Source: Betaproteobacteria bacterium | GTDB lineage: Bacteria; Pseudomonadota; Gammaproteobacteria; Burkholderiales; SG8-41 | Direction: 5' to 3' | Assembly: GCA_029863175.1 (NCBI GenBank) | Contig: JAOTVX010000006.1 | Coordinates: 62,001 to 126,000 of the forward strand | DNA: 64,000 nt | In this document: positions 1 to 7,751 of the stretch, piece by piece | Position numbering within the stretch: the stretch's first letter is position 1 | Layout: each line of letters begins with the position of its first letter | Program-made: the position numbers and the translations under genes | Notes under the pieces: generated by a model | The model's database searches: none | Told to the model about the DNA's origin: nothing | What the model saw: the letters and a program-made list of their open reading frames with translations, nothing else

Positions 1-86
1 TGACCGACGCGCTGCTATCCTGAGCGGGAACAGCTTTCGCCCGCGTGCCGCGGCCGAGCCCCGGCAAGCGCTGGTTTCGTCATCAT

Positions 87-1007
87 ATGCGACTTAGTCG
101 ACCAAAATTTCTGATGGTATACAGCGGTTGCGACGCGGCGTTCCGCGGCCGCCGGCGCCGGTGTTATGCCCAGGTGCTGCTGGCCGTGTTCTGCTGCGTG
201 GCCGTCCCTGCCCTGGCGTTGGAAGGCGCTGCGCCGGGCGCGGCTGTCGCGCCGCCGTTATTCCCCGCCCTGGACCAGGCTGCCGCCTTGCGTGCCAGTC
301 AGGCCGTAGTGGGGCGCGCCATCGGCGACTACGCTCTGCAGGACCGCGAGGGGGGAGCCGTTCGCCTGTCGAGCTACCGCGGCAAACCGCTGCTAGTGAA
401 CTTCATTTACACCGGCTGTTTTCAGGTCTGCCCAACGACCACCCGGGTGCTGCAACAGGCGGTTGCGGTCGCGCGGGAGGCCCTCGGCCACGGCCGGTTC
501 AATGTGATCAGCATTGGTTTCAACCAGCCGGCCGATTCGCCGCAGGCGCTCAAATCCTTCGCTGCCCAGTACGGCATCAACTCGCCCAACTGGGAATTTC
601 TCAGCCCGCCCGCTGCCATCGTGCCGGATCTGGCGCGCGACTTCGGCTTCGGCTTTGTCACCACCGCGGCAGGCTTCGACCACTTGCTGCAGGTCAGCGT
701 GGTTGACGCCGACGGGCGCATCTATCGCCAGATTTACGGCGAGGACTACTCTGCCGACTATCTAATCGAACCGCTCAGGCAGCTCATCACCGGCACTCCC
801 ATTGCCGACGCTGTCAGCCTCTCCGCGATCCTCGATCAGGTGCGAATACTGTGCTCGGTATACGACCCGCGCACCGGCAAGTATCGCGTAGATTACGGAC
901 TCGTCCTCGAGATCGCCGGCGGCGCGACCTTCCTGCTTTGGATCATCTGGTTCTTCTTCAACGAATGGTTGACGCGCAGGCGCTCGGCTAGGCGCTCGAT
1001 CACTTGA
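87..1007 (+). CDS. SCO1/SenC/PrrC-family copper-assembly protein
   Basis: This is a thioredoxin-fold protein of about 306 residues, likely delivering copper to the CuB site of a heme-copper oxidoreductase or acting as a redox partner. After a basic, hydrophobic N-terminus (probable signal peptide ending near ALALEG) comes the CxxxC copper motif in GCFQVCP (about residues 111-115), with a later DH pair (GFDHLL) supplying the expected histidine. A hydrophobic segment near the C-terminus (FLLWIIWFFF) would anchor it, which is less usual than an N-terminal anchor. It is followed 65 bp later by the cytochrome b fusion gene, so it probably serves the HCO subunit of this operon. The start is uncertain: GTG at 45 and ATG at 114 are alternatives, and none has a strong ribosome binding site. 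Confidence 0.85.
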   Translation: MRLSRPKFLMVYSGCDAAFRGRRRRCYAQVLLAVFCCVAVPALALEGAAPGAAVAPPLFPALDQAAALRASQAVVGRAIGDYALQDREGGAVRLSSYRGKPLLVNFIYTGCFQVCPTTTRVLQQAVAVAREALGHGRFNVISIGFNQPADSPQALKSFAAQYGINSPNWEFLSPPAAIVPDLARDFGFGFVTTAAGFDHLLQVSVVDADGRIYRQIYGEDYSADYLIEPLRQLITGTPIADAVSLSAILDQVRILCSVYDPRTGKYRVDYGLVLEIAGGATFLLWIIWFFFNEWLTRRRSARRSIT

Positions 1008-1071
1008 TGCGCGTCGATCCGATTGGCACTGCCAGCGGCTGCGCGACCCATCGTTGCAGAAGCGGCATCAA

Positions 1072-2664
1072 ATGAATATCAACGTTCTCAGCTCAACACG
1101 TAACGGCGCTCTGCTAGCCTACCATCGCATCGAGCACGGTTTTGATAAGGTATTCGGCGCTGCGCTCAATCCCTGGCGCCATCTCGGCGCACTCGCTTTC
1201 CTGTTCTTCTGGATTATCGCCGTCACCGGACTGTATCTTTACGCCGTGCTCGACACCTCGGTCGACGGCGTTTATCGTTCCATAAACTGGCTCTCGCGCG
1301 AGCAGTGGTACCTCGGCGGGGTGCTGCGCAGCCTGCACCGCTACGCCGCCGACGCCTTCCTCCTGGTGACGCTGCTGCATCTGCTGCGCGAATTCCTGCT
1401 CGGGCGCTACACCGGATTTCGCCACTTTTCCTGGCTCACCGGCGTAGCGCTGCTGTGGTTCATCTATATATCGGGCGTCGTCGGCATTTGGCTGAGATGG
1501 GACCAGCTGGCACAATTCTCCGCGGCCACTACCGCCGAATGGCTCGATGCGTTGCCTGTCTTCGCCACGCCGCTGATACGCAACTTCCTGAGCGCAAACG
1601 CGGTCAGCGACCGGCTGTTCTCGCTGTTCGTATTCGTTCATATCGGGGTGCCATTGTTGCTGATTTTCGGCCTGTGGTTTCACCTCCAGCGCATCAGCCG
1701 CGCCGAAGTGTTTCCTCCCCCTGCGCTTGCCGCGGGCTCGCTGCTTGCGCTGTTGGCGTTGTCTCTGGCGTTGCCGGTCGTGAGTCAGGCGGCGGCCGAC
1801 CTTTCCCTGGTTCCGGGTCCGCTCGCACTCGACTGGTTCTACCTGTTCTGGCAGCCGCTGATGTACGCCACCTCGGCCGCCGCCGTGTGGGCGTTCCTAA
1901 CCGGCGCGACTTTGCTCCTGTTCGCCCTTCCGGCCCTGCCGCATGGTGCTGCCGCGCCCGTCGCAGAGGTGCACCCGGAAAACTGCAACGGCTGCCGCCG
2001 CTGCTTCGAGGATTGCCCCTACACCGCCATCGTTATGGTGCCGCATCCGGGTGGAATTCCGGGCCGGCAGCTCGCCCAGGTGATTCCCGATCTCTGCGCA
2101 GGTTGCGGCATCTGCGCCGGCTCCTGCCCGTCCTCCACCCCTTTCCGCAGCACAGCCGAACTGGTTACCGGCATCGACATGCCGCAAATGCCGATCGGCA
2201 GGCTGAGACGGTCACTAGACCGGGGACTGGCGCAGCTCGAGGGCAAAAACGGCATGGTCGTGTTCGGCTGCGATCAAGGTGCGAATGTGTCGAGCCTGGC
2301 TGGCAAGGATCTCGCAAGTTTCAGCCTGATCTGCACCGGCATGCTGCCGCCCTCCTTCATCGAATACGCTCTGCGCGGCGGAGCCGCGGGTGTGCTGGTG
2401 ACTGGCTGCCGCGCCGGCGGCTGCGCCTTCCGCCTCGGGAATCGCTGGGCCGAGGAGCGTCTCGCCGGATCGCGTGTACCGCATTTGCGCGCCCGCCCAC
2501 CGGGCAATGTCCTGCGCCTCGCGTGGGCCGACCGCGGAGAGGAGGCCGAGCTTGCCGCCGCGGTCGATGATTTGCGGCAGTCGCTGGCGGCAGAACGCTT
2601 GCACAATAAGGATCCAATCGCGGATCCGATCGTTCCATCGACTAAGATGACAGCCCATGGCTAG
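1072..2664 (+). CDS. Diheme cytochrome b fused to 2[4Fe-4S] ferredoxin and MvhD-like domain
   Basis: This is a three-module membrane protein of about 530 residues. The N-terminal half is a cytochrome b/b6-type helix bundle with two His-x13-His-like pairs (HRYAADAFLLVTLLH and HIGVPLLLIFGLWFH), enough to hold two hemes. A further pair of hydrophobic segments follows. Next come two ferredoxin clusters (CNGCRRCFEDCP and CAGCGICAGSCP, with CP endings typical of [4Fe-4S]). The C-terminus resembles the small iron-sulfur subunit MvhD of methyl-viologen-reducing hydrogenase/heterodisulfide reductase (VFGCDQG, CTG, GCRAGGC). Function is inferred: electron transfer between a soluble low-potential carrier and membrane hemes b. 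It overlaps the next gene by 8 bp, so the two are probably translationally coupled. Confidence 0.8.
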   Translation: MNINVLSSTRNGALLAYHRIEHGFDKVFGAALNPWRHLGALAFLFFWIIAVTGLYLYAVLDTSVDGVYRSINWLSREQWYLGGVLRSLHRYAADAFLLVTLLHLLREFLLGRYTGFRHFSWLTGVALLWFIYISGVVGIWLRWDQLAQFSAATTAEWLDALPVFATPLIRNFLSANAVSDRLFSLFVFVHIGVPLLLIFGLWFHLQRISRAEVFPPPALAAGSLLALLALSLALPVVSQAAADLSLVPGPLALDWFYLFWQPLMYATSAAAVWAFLTGATLLLFALPALPHGAAAPVAEVHPENCNGCRRCFEDCPYTAIVMVPHPGGIPGRQLAQVIPDLCAGCGICAGSCPSSTPFRSTAELVTGIDMPQMPIGRLRRSLDRGLAQLEGKNGMVVFGCDQGANVSSLAGKDLASFSLICTGMLPPSFIEYALRGGAAGVLVTGCRAGGCAFRLGNRWAEERLAGSRVPHLRARPPGNVLRLAWADRGEEAELAAAVDDLRQSLAAERLHNKDPIADPIVPSTKMTAHG

Positions 2665-3160
2665 ACCGATTTCCTGGATAGGCCAGGCGCTGCTCTACGG
2701 ACTGTTCGCGCTGATCATCGGCTATTTCTCCAGTTCGCCGCCTTACCGGCATTTGCCGGCCGACCAAGCGCTGATCAAGCTGAGTTTCAGTCATGAAGGC
2801 AAGCTGGTCTCGGCATGTCGCCAGCGCACGGCAGAAGAACTCGCAAAACTGGCACCGAACATGCGCGCGCCCATGGACTGCCCGCGCGAGCGCTCGCCGG
2901 TCACCGTCGAAATCGATCTGGACGGCGCCCCCGCCTACCGGCATGTGGCGACGCCCTCCGGTCTGTCCAGGGATGGCCCCTCGACCGTCTATCACCGATT
3001 CGCCTTGCTGGCGGGGGAACATCGCCTCGCAATTCGCCTGAACGACGACGCACGCACCAGTGGTTTCAACTACCGGCGCGAGGAAATGGTGACACTGAAA
3101 CCCGGCAAGGTGCTGGTGATCGACTTCAACCAGGAAGCAGGCGGGATCACCCTGAAATGA
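2657..3160 (+). CDS. Small membrane-anchored protein of the HCO operon, function unknown
   Basis: I do not recognise this 167-residue protein. It has one N-terminal hydrophobic segment (about residues 8-24, LLYGLFALIIGYF) followed by a soluble domain of about 140 residues, likely periplasmic, rich in beta-type sequence and containing two cysteines (SACRQR and MDCPRE). It overlaps the cytochrome b fusion upstream by 8 bp and the HCO subunit downstream by 4 bp (ATGA), so it is co-translated with both. This placement suggests an accessory subunit or assembly factor of the HCO, comparable in position but not clearly in sequence to FixH-like or copper-assembly proteins. Confidence 0.75.
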   Translation: MARPISWIGQALLYGLFALIIGYFSSSPPYRHLPADQALIKLSFSHEGKLVSACRQRTAEELAKLAPNMRAPMDCPRERSPVTVEIDLDGAPAYRHVATPSGLSRDGPSTVYHRFALLAGEHRLAIRLNDDARTSGFNYRREEMVTLKPGKVLVIDFNQEAGGITLK

Positions 3161-4542
3161 TCGCGCCGACGATTCCTCTGCCCGCGTATGCACTGCCGCC
3201 GCCGGACAGCGCCAGGCAAGCGCTGGCCCGAGCCTGGCTGTGGCTGGGCCTGCTTTCGCTGATCGGGTCGGGCGTGTTCGCGGTGTTGCTGGTGCTATCG
3301 CGCACCTCGGTTTTGCATAACCTTTTTCCCGTCGCGGATTTTTTCCGCGTCGCGCTGGTGGCCCATGTCGACCTGTCGGTGCTGGTGTGGTTCACCGCCA
3401 TTGCCGGAATGCTGTGGAGCATCAACAGCTCTGCACAGGCCATGAGCTCGGGCTGGCTTGCCCTATGGGGCTGCGCGCTCGGCGTGGCGCTGATGTCGCT
3501 CGCGCCGTTCATCGGCCGCGGCGAACCCATACTGGCGAATTACATTCCGGTACTGAGAGACCCGATCTTTATCTCGGGACTGCTCGCGTTCGGTGCCGGT
3601 TTCACCGCACTGGTGCTGCGCAGCCTCGTTCTTGCCCCGGCCCTGGGACTTAGTTTCGACGGTGGCGGCGCCCTCCGCTTTGGCCTGAATGCGGCTGCCG
3701 TCTCTGCCGCCGTGGCAATACTGGCGTTCGCATGGTCCTATGCCGTGGTCCCGGCATCGCTGGACAGCAAGGCGTATTACGAAATCCTGTTCTGGGGTGG
3801 CGGCCACGCGCTGCAATTCACCTGGACACTGCTGATGCTGGTGGCATGGATCTGGCTCATCAGCGCCTGCGGCGCGCGCGTGCCGCTGAGTCCACGGGTG
3901 GCAGTGCTGATGTTCCTGCTGGCCCTGGTGTGCGTATTCGTCACCCCCTACGCCTATCTGGCGTATGGCGTCGCCTCGGTCGAACACCGCAATCTGTTGA
4001 CCTGGGCCATGCGTTTTGGCGGCGCACTGGCGATCCTGCCGATGAGCTTGGCGGTGCTGGTGGCGCTGCGCCTGGCCTCGGATATGCGCGAGGACGCAAG
4101 GCCGCTGCGCGCGGCACTCATTTTTTCGGTCGTGTTGTTTGCGGTCGGCGGTGTAATTGGCATCTTCATCAGCGGCAACAATGTCAAGATTCCCGCCCAT
4201 TACCACGGTTCTATCGTCGGCGTGACCCTTGCCTTGATGGGGCTGGTCTACCACCTGCTGCCGCAACTAGGCTATGCCACGCCCGTCGGCAGGCTGGCCA
4301 ACTGGCAGCCCGTCGTTTACGGCGTGGGACAATTGATGCACATCGCCGGCCTGCTATGGTCGGGGGGCTATGGTGTACAGCGCAAGGTGGCCGGCGCCGA
4401 GCAGGCGCTCAGGACCAGCGGTGAAATCGCCGGGATGGGACTAATGGGCCTGGGTGGACTCGTCGCCATCATCGGCGGCCTGCTTTTCGTGGTGGTGGTG
4501 ATCCGCGCCGTGCGCAACGGCAGGAGCGAGACCGGGCGATGA
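3157..4542 (+). CDS. Divergent heme-copper oxidoreductase subunit I, NOR-like
   Basis: This is a 461-residue integral membrane protein with about 12 hydrophobic helices. His70 (VALVAHVD) matches the low-spin heme ligand of helix II. His217 (WGGGHALQF) sits at the helix VI CuB-ligand position. His348 and His350 (AHYHGS) match the helix X heme ligands. The helix VII His-His pair of oxidases is instead Glu276-His277 (SVEHRNLLTW), and the helix VI position that carries the cross-linked Tyr in A-type oxidases is Phe. These changes argue against a standard proton-pumping O2 reductase and towards an NO-reductase-like or novel HCO. No cytochrome c or CuA subunit is encoded nearby; cytochrome b fusion genes flank it and overlap by 4 bp at the 3' side. 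Confidence 0.8.
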   Translation: MIAPTIPLPAYALPPPDSARQALARAWLWLGLLSLIGSGVFAVLLVLSRTSVLHNLFPVADFFRVALVAHVDLSVLVWFTAIAGMLWSINSSAQAMSSGWLALWGCALGVALMSLAPFIGRGEPILANYIPVLRDPIFISGLLAFGAGFTALVLRSLVLAPALGLSFDGGGALRFGLNAAAVSAAVAILAFAWSYAVVPASLDSKAYYEILFWGGGHALQFTWTLLMLVAWIWLISACGARVPLSPRVAVLMFLLALVCVFVTPYAYLAYGVASVEHRNLLTWAMRFGGALAILPMSLAVLVALRLASDMREDARPLRAALIFSVVLFAVGGVIGIFISGNNVKIPAHYHGSIVGVTLALMGLVYHLLPQLGYATPVGRLANWQPVVYGVGQLMHIAGLLWSGGYGVQRKVAGAEQALRTSGEIAGMGLMGLGGLVAIIGGLLFVVVVIRAVRNGRSETGR

Positions 4543-6434
4543 TCAAACGCCTGCAGCGCGGCATGCAGTGGCTGTTCATGGGCGTCGAGGCGCTGTTCAA
4601 TGCCGCCTTCGGCGACAGGCTCAATCCGCTCTATCACCTCGGCGCCATCAGCTTCTTCCTGTTCTGGATCGTCGCAATCAGCGGGCTTTACCTTTACATC
4701 TTCTTCAAGACTGGCGTAGCTGACGCCTATGCATCGGTTCAAGCCCTGACCGAGGGGCAATGGTATGCCGGCGGCATCATGCGCAGCGTTCATCGCTACG
4801 CCTCCGACGCCATGGTGCTGACCATGCTCGTGCACATGCTGCGCAACTTCGCCTTCGACCGGTTTCGCGGCTTTCGCTGGTTTTCCTGGATGACGGGCGT
4901 GATGCTCATATGGCTGGTCTATGTTTCGGGAGTCAACGGCTATATGCTCGCCTGGGACAAGCTGGCGCAATTCGTGGTCGTCGCCAGCTTCGAATGGCTC
5001 GACTGGCTGCCGATATTCAACGGCGCCCTGATCCGAAACTTTATCTATCAGTCGAGCGTCAACGACCGCTTTTTCTCGCTGCTTTCCTTTATTCACCTCG
5101 GCCTGCCCCTGCTGGTGCTGCTGCTGATGTGGATCCATGTGCAGCGCGTGCCCAAGGCGAGCACCAATCCGCCGCCGCCTATCATGTGCTGCCTGCTGCT
5201 TACCCTGCTTGCATTGGCCTTGTTCGAGCCGGCGCTGAGCCAGGGCGGCGCGGCGGATTTCGGTACGGCGCCAAGCAAGCTTGCGTTCGATTGGTTCTAT
5301 CTGATGGTGTTTCCGCTGCTGTACATCTGGCCGTTGGGCCGAGTCTGGCTGCTGCTCTCCGCGGCGACCGCAGTCTTCGCCGCCCTGCCTTGGCTGCCAC
5401 CCAAATTCCGCCGCGACGCAAAACGTCAATTCCAGATGTGGCTGCACCCTGACCGGCGCAATGTCGCGATACGCGGGGGCGAGACCGTTCTCGAAGCAGG
5501 CCTGCGCGCCGGGATCGGCTTGCCGTTCGAGTGCCGCAACGGCGCCTGCGGCAAATGCAAATGCACCCTCCTCCATGGCAGCGTCGACTACGGAGTCTAT
5601 CAAGCGAGTGCGCTGACCGAGACCGAGAAAGCGCTGGGCAAGGCGCTCATGTGTTGCGCTGTTCCCCGATCCGACCTGGAAATCGAATACGAGTCGGGCG
5701 ATGCGGCCACGGCTGCAACCGTGCAGACCTGTATCGGACGCGTGCACAGCATGGAGCGCCTGTCCGACGAGGTCATGCGGCTCATGATTTCTTTGCCTGC
5801 GGGCGAGACTCTGCGCTTCGTCGCCGGCCAGTACATCAACATCCTGCTCGCGGACGGACAACGGCGCGCTTTTTCGTTCGCCAATCCGCCGCATCAAAGC
5901 GAATACATCGAATTGCATGTCCGTCTGATCGCCGGAGGCCGGTTCACGACCTACGTGTTTACTCAAATGAAAGTCGGCGATGATTTGCGCTTCGAAGGAC
6001 CGCTGGGTTTGTTCAGCTTGCGTGAGAGCGCGCGGCCGATCATATTCATCGCCGGTGCGACCGGCTTCGCGCCGGTCAAGAGTATCGTAGAGGACGCGTT
6101 TCATCGGGGCATGCGTCGACCGATGCTGCTGTATTGGGGGGTGCGACGACGCAAGGATCTCTACATGATGGAACTCGCTCAGCGCTGGCAGCAGGAGCAC
6201 GACAATTTCAAGTTCGTGCCGGTGCTGTCGGAGCCCAAGCCGGAAGATCAATGGCAGGGCCGCAGCGGACTCGTGCATAAGGCCATTCTGGGTGACTTTC
6301 CGGACCTTAGCGGCTACGAAGTCTATGTCTGCGGCTCGGTGAAAATGGTAGACACCGCATTCCCCGCGTTCCTCCAACGGGGACTCGCCGAAGAGTATTG
6401 CTTCTCCGACGCCCGCTTGCCATCGGGTTGCTGA
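4539..6434 (+). CDS. Diheme cytochrome b fused to [2Fe-2S] ferredoxin and FAD/NAD(P)H reductase
   Basis: This 631-residue fusion probably carries electrons from NAD(P)H through FAD and [2Fe-2S] to membrane hemes b. Residues about 1-290 are a cytochrome b bundle closely resembling that of the gene at 1072, with His pairs in HRYASDAMVLTMLVH and HLGLPLLVLLLMWIH. Residues about 300-390 are a plant-type ferredoxin (CRNGACGKCKC plus a later CC). The last 240 residues are a ferredoxin-NADP reductase-like module with RAFSFANP (FAD binding), GATGFAPVKS (NAD(P) binding) and YVCGS near the end. The start overlaps the HCO stop codon (ATGA), so the genes are coupled. It is the likely electron input for the HCO, or alternatively a quinone reductase. 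Confidence 0.85.
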   Translation: MIKRLQRGMQWLFMGVEALFNAAFGDRLNPLYHLGAISFFLFWIVAISGLYLYIFFKTGVADAYASVQALTEGQWYAGGIMRSVHRYASDAMVLTMLVHMLRNFAFDRFRGFRWFSWMTGVMLIWLVYVSGVNGYMLAWDKLAQFVVVASFEWLDWLPIFNGALIRNFIYQSSVNDRFFSLLSFIHLGLPLLVLLLMWIHVQRVPKASTNPPPPIMCCLLLTLLALALFEPALSQGGAADFGTAPSKLAFDWFYLMVFPLLYIWPLGRVWLLLSAATAVFAALPWLPPKFRRDAKRQFQMWLHPDRRNVAIRGGETVLEAGLRAGIGLPFECRNGACGKCKCTLLHGSVDYGVYQASALTETEKALGKALMCCAVPRSDLEIEYESGDAATAATVQTCIGRVHSMERLSDEVMRLMISLPAGETLRFVAGQYINILLADGQRRAFSFANPPHQSEYIELHVRLIAGGRFTTYVFTQMKVGDDLRFEGPLGLFSLRESARPIIFIAGATGFAPVKSIVEDAFHRGMRRPMLLYWGVRRRKDLYMMELAQRWQQEHDNFKFVPVLSEPKPEDQWQGRSGLVHKAILGDFPDLSGYEVYVCGSVKMVDTAFPAFLQRGLAEEYCFSDARLPSGC

Positions 6435-6526
6435 TTGATGCGCATCGCGACAATCATCCTCGGGATGCGATTGCGTGTTATGACAAACCGCTCCACGGAG
6501 AATTCATCCAAATAAAACTCGGACTT

Positions 6527-6799
6527 ATGCTCTGGTTGCAGCTAACGGTGCTGCTGCTGGCGATCGGCCTGGTCAGCGTGTTTTCGATCCCGCTGATCTA
6601 CCTCGCATATGGCGCAACTTCGGTCGAGCACGGGCATCTGCTGACCTGGCTGATGCAGTTCGGCGGCGGGCTGGCGATCGTGCCGCTCGGCGCCGCAGTC
6701 GCTTGGGGGTTGTGGCGCGGTGGGCTGCTGTTCGTCGTGGTGGTATTGCAGGCGGTATGGCGTGCGCGACGCGGGCGCAGGGGCGGCGGCGGTGGCTGA
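6527..6799 (+). pseudogene. Remnant of a second HCO subunit I with an internal deletion
   Basis: A 90-residue open frame whose first 60 residues resemble the helix VII region of the HCO at 3157 (LAYGxxSVEHxxLLTWxMxFGG), and whose tail resembles the last helix of the same protein (GGLLFVVVVLQAV). About 150 residues that separate these parts in the full protein, including the helix X ligands, are absent. The nucleotide sequences differ noticeably, so this is not a recent duplication. It ends in a run of Arg and Gly. It could be a decayed paralogue or, less likely, a short functional subunit. The Glu-His motif is kept (EHGH). Confidence 0.6.
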
Positions 6800-7751
6800 A
6801 GCGGACCCGCGGGAGACTGTGGCGCGCGCGGCGCGGGTGCTCGCGCGCAGCGCGACGGCAGGCGCCGTCCTCGTGTTCATCGTGCTCGTTGCGAGCGCGT
6901 TCTTGCGGCTGGCGCAGGCTGCCGAGGCGTGGCCGGACGCGATCGTCGTCGTGCGATTCGCTCATCGCATCGCGGCGGCCGGTGTGGGATTCCTGGTCCT
7001 GGTGATCGCGGTCGTGTGCTGGAGCGTGCGAAGGCGGCAGCCCGGAGAGGCGATGGTGGCTGCCGGTCTGGTGGCCCTCACGATTTTTCTCTCAGTGCTC
7101 GGTCGTGCGACGCCCGGCAGCGAGCTGCCGGCGGTGACGCTGGGCAACCTTTTGGGCGGTATGGCGATGATGGGCCTGTTGTGGTGGCTTCGCCTCGGTG
7201 CGCGGGAGACCCGATTGCCGCCGGTTGCCGCCGCGTCCGCATTCTGCTGGATGGGAGTCGCGCTGCTGGCGATCCAGCTGGCGCTGGGTGCGCTCGTCAG
7301 CGCCAGCCACGCGGCGGGAAGCTGCACCACGTTCCCCGACTGCCACGGCTTCTGGTGGCCCGCCGATGCGCCGCTTGCGGCCCTCGATCCCGGGCAGATA
7401 TTCGAACCGCTGTCGGACGCCGCTCCCGGCACGGAAACGCGGCGCCAGGCGCTGCACATGCTGCACCGATTCGGCGCGGTGGTGGTGTTGGCATACTGGT
7501 CCATCCTCGCTGTCATCCTGCGTGCGCGGAGCCTGGCAATCGCGAAAGCCAGCGCGGTGGTCACGTTGATGCTGATCGCGGAAGCGGTGCTCGGCTTCGC
7601 CGTGGTGGGCACCTCCGCCATTCTGGCCGCGGTCGCCCACAACGCCTGGGCGGCCCTGACGATGCTGACGGCGGTTCGTGCAGCGTGTCAGTCGAGGCTG
7701 GCGGAGGAAGCGAGCGTGTCCGCCGCGTGCCAGACCGTCACCTCGAAGTGA
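6792..7751 (+). CDS. COX15/CtaA-like membrane protein (heme A synthase family)
   Basis: This 319-residue protein has about eight membrane helices in two related halves, as in heme A synthases. Visible family features are FAHRIAAAG in the first half, LHRFGAV and VAHNAWAAL in the second, and a cysteine pair in an external loop (SCTTFPDC). The first-half helix that usually carries a second His reads GNLLGG, so one expected heme ligand appears replaced by Asn; I state this from memory of the family. It likely modifies heme O or aids HCO assembly. GTG at 6792 overlaps the end of the HCO remnant, and I chose it because the longer frame upstream has no protein-like character. Its last 64 bp overlap the convergent DUF2249 gene. 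Confidence 0.75.
   Translation: MAEADPRETVARAARVLARSATAGAVLVFIVLVASAFLRLAQAAEAWPDAIVVVRFAHRIAAAGVGFLVLVIAVVCWSVRRRQPGEAMVAAGLVALTIFLSVLGRATPGSELPAVTLGNLLGGMAMMGLLWWLRLGARETRLPPVAAASAFCWMGVALLAIQLALGALVSASHAAGSCTTFPDCHGFWWPADAPLAALDPGQIFEPLSDAAPGTETRRQALHMLHRFGAVVVLAYWSILAVILRARSLAIAKASAVVTLMLIAEAVLGFAVVGTSAILAAVAHNAWAALTMLTAVRAACQSRLAEEASVSAACQTVTSK

Noticed and set aside
2815..3156. An upstream extension of the HCO frame
   Set aside because: It overlaps the small anchored protein in another frame and its translation is not hydrophobic like an HCO N-terminus.
3157..4542. Assignment as a cbb3 oxidase CcoN or an ordinary cytochrome c oxidase subunit I
   Set aside because: The true ccoN is at 51913; this protein lacks the His-His pair and the Tyr, and has no cytochrome c or CuA partner.
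4368..6377. A 669-codon open frame on the minus strand opposite the cytochrome b-reductase gene
   Set aside because: It is rich in His, Gln and Arg in the way typical of antisense frames in GC-rich genes and has no recognisable motif; the plus-strand gene is clearly real.
6435..6448. TTGAT-GCGC-ATCGC, an apparent FNR-type site before the HCO remnant
   Set aside because: The second half-site has two mismatches and it directly abuts a coding end, so I do not count it.
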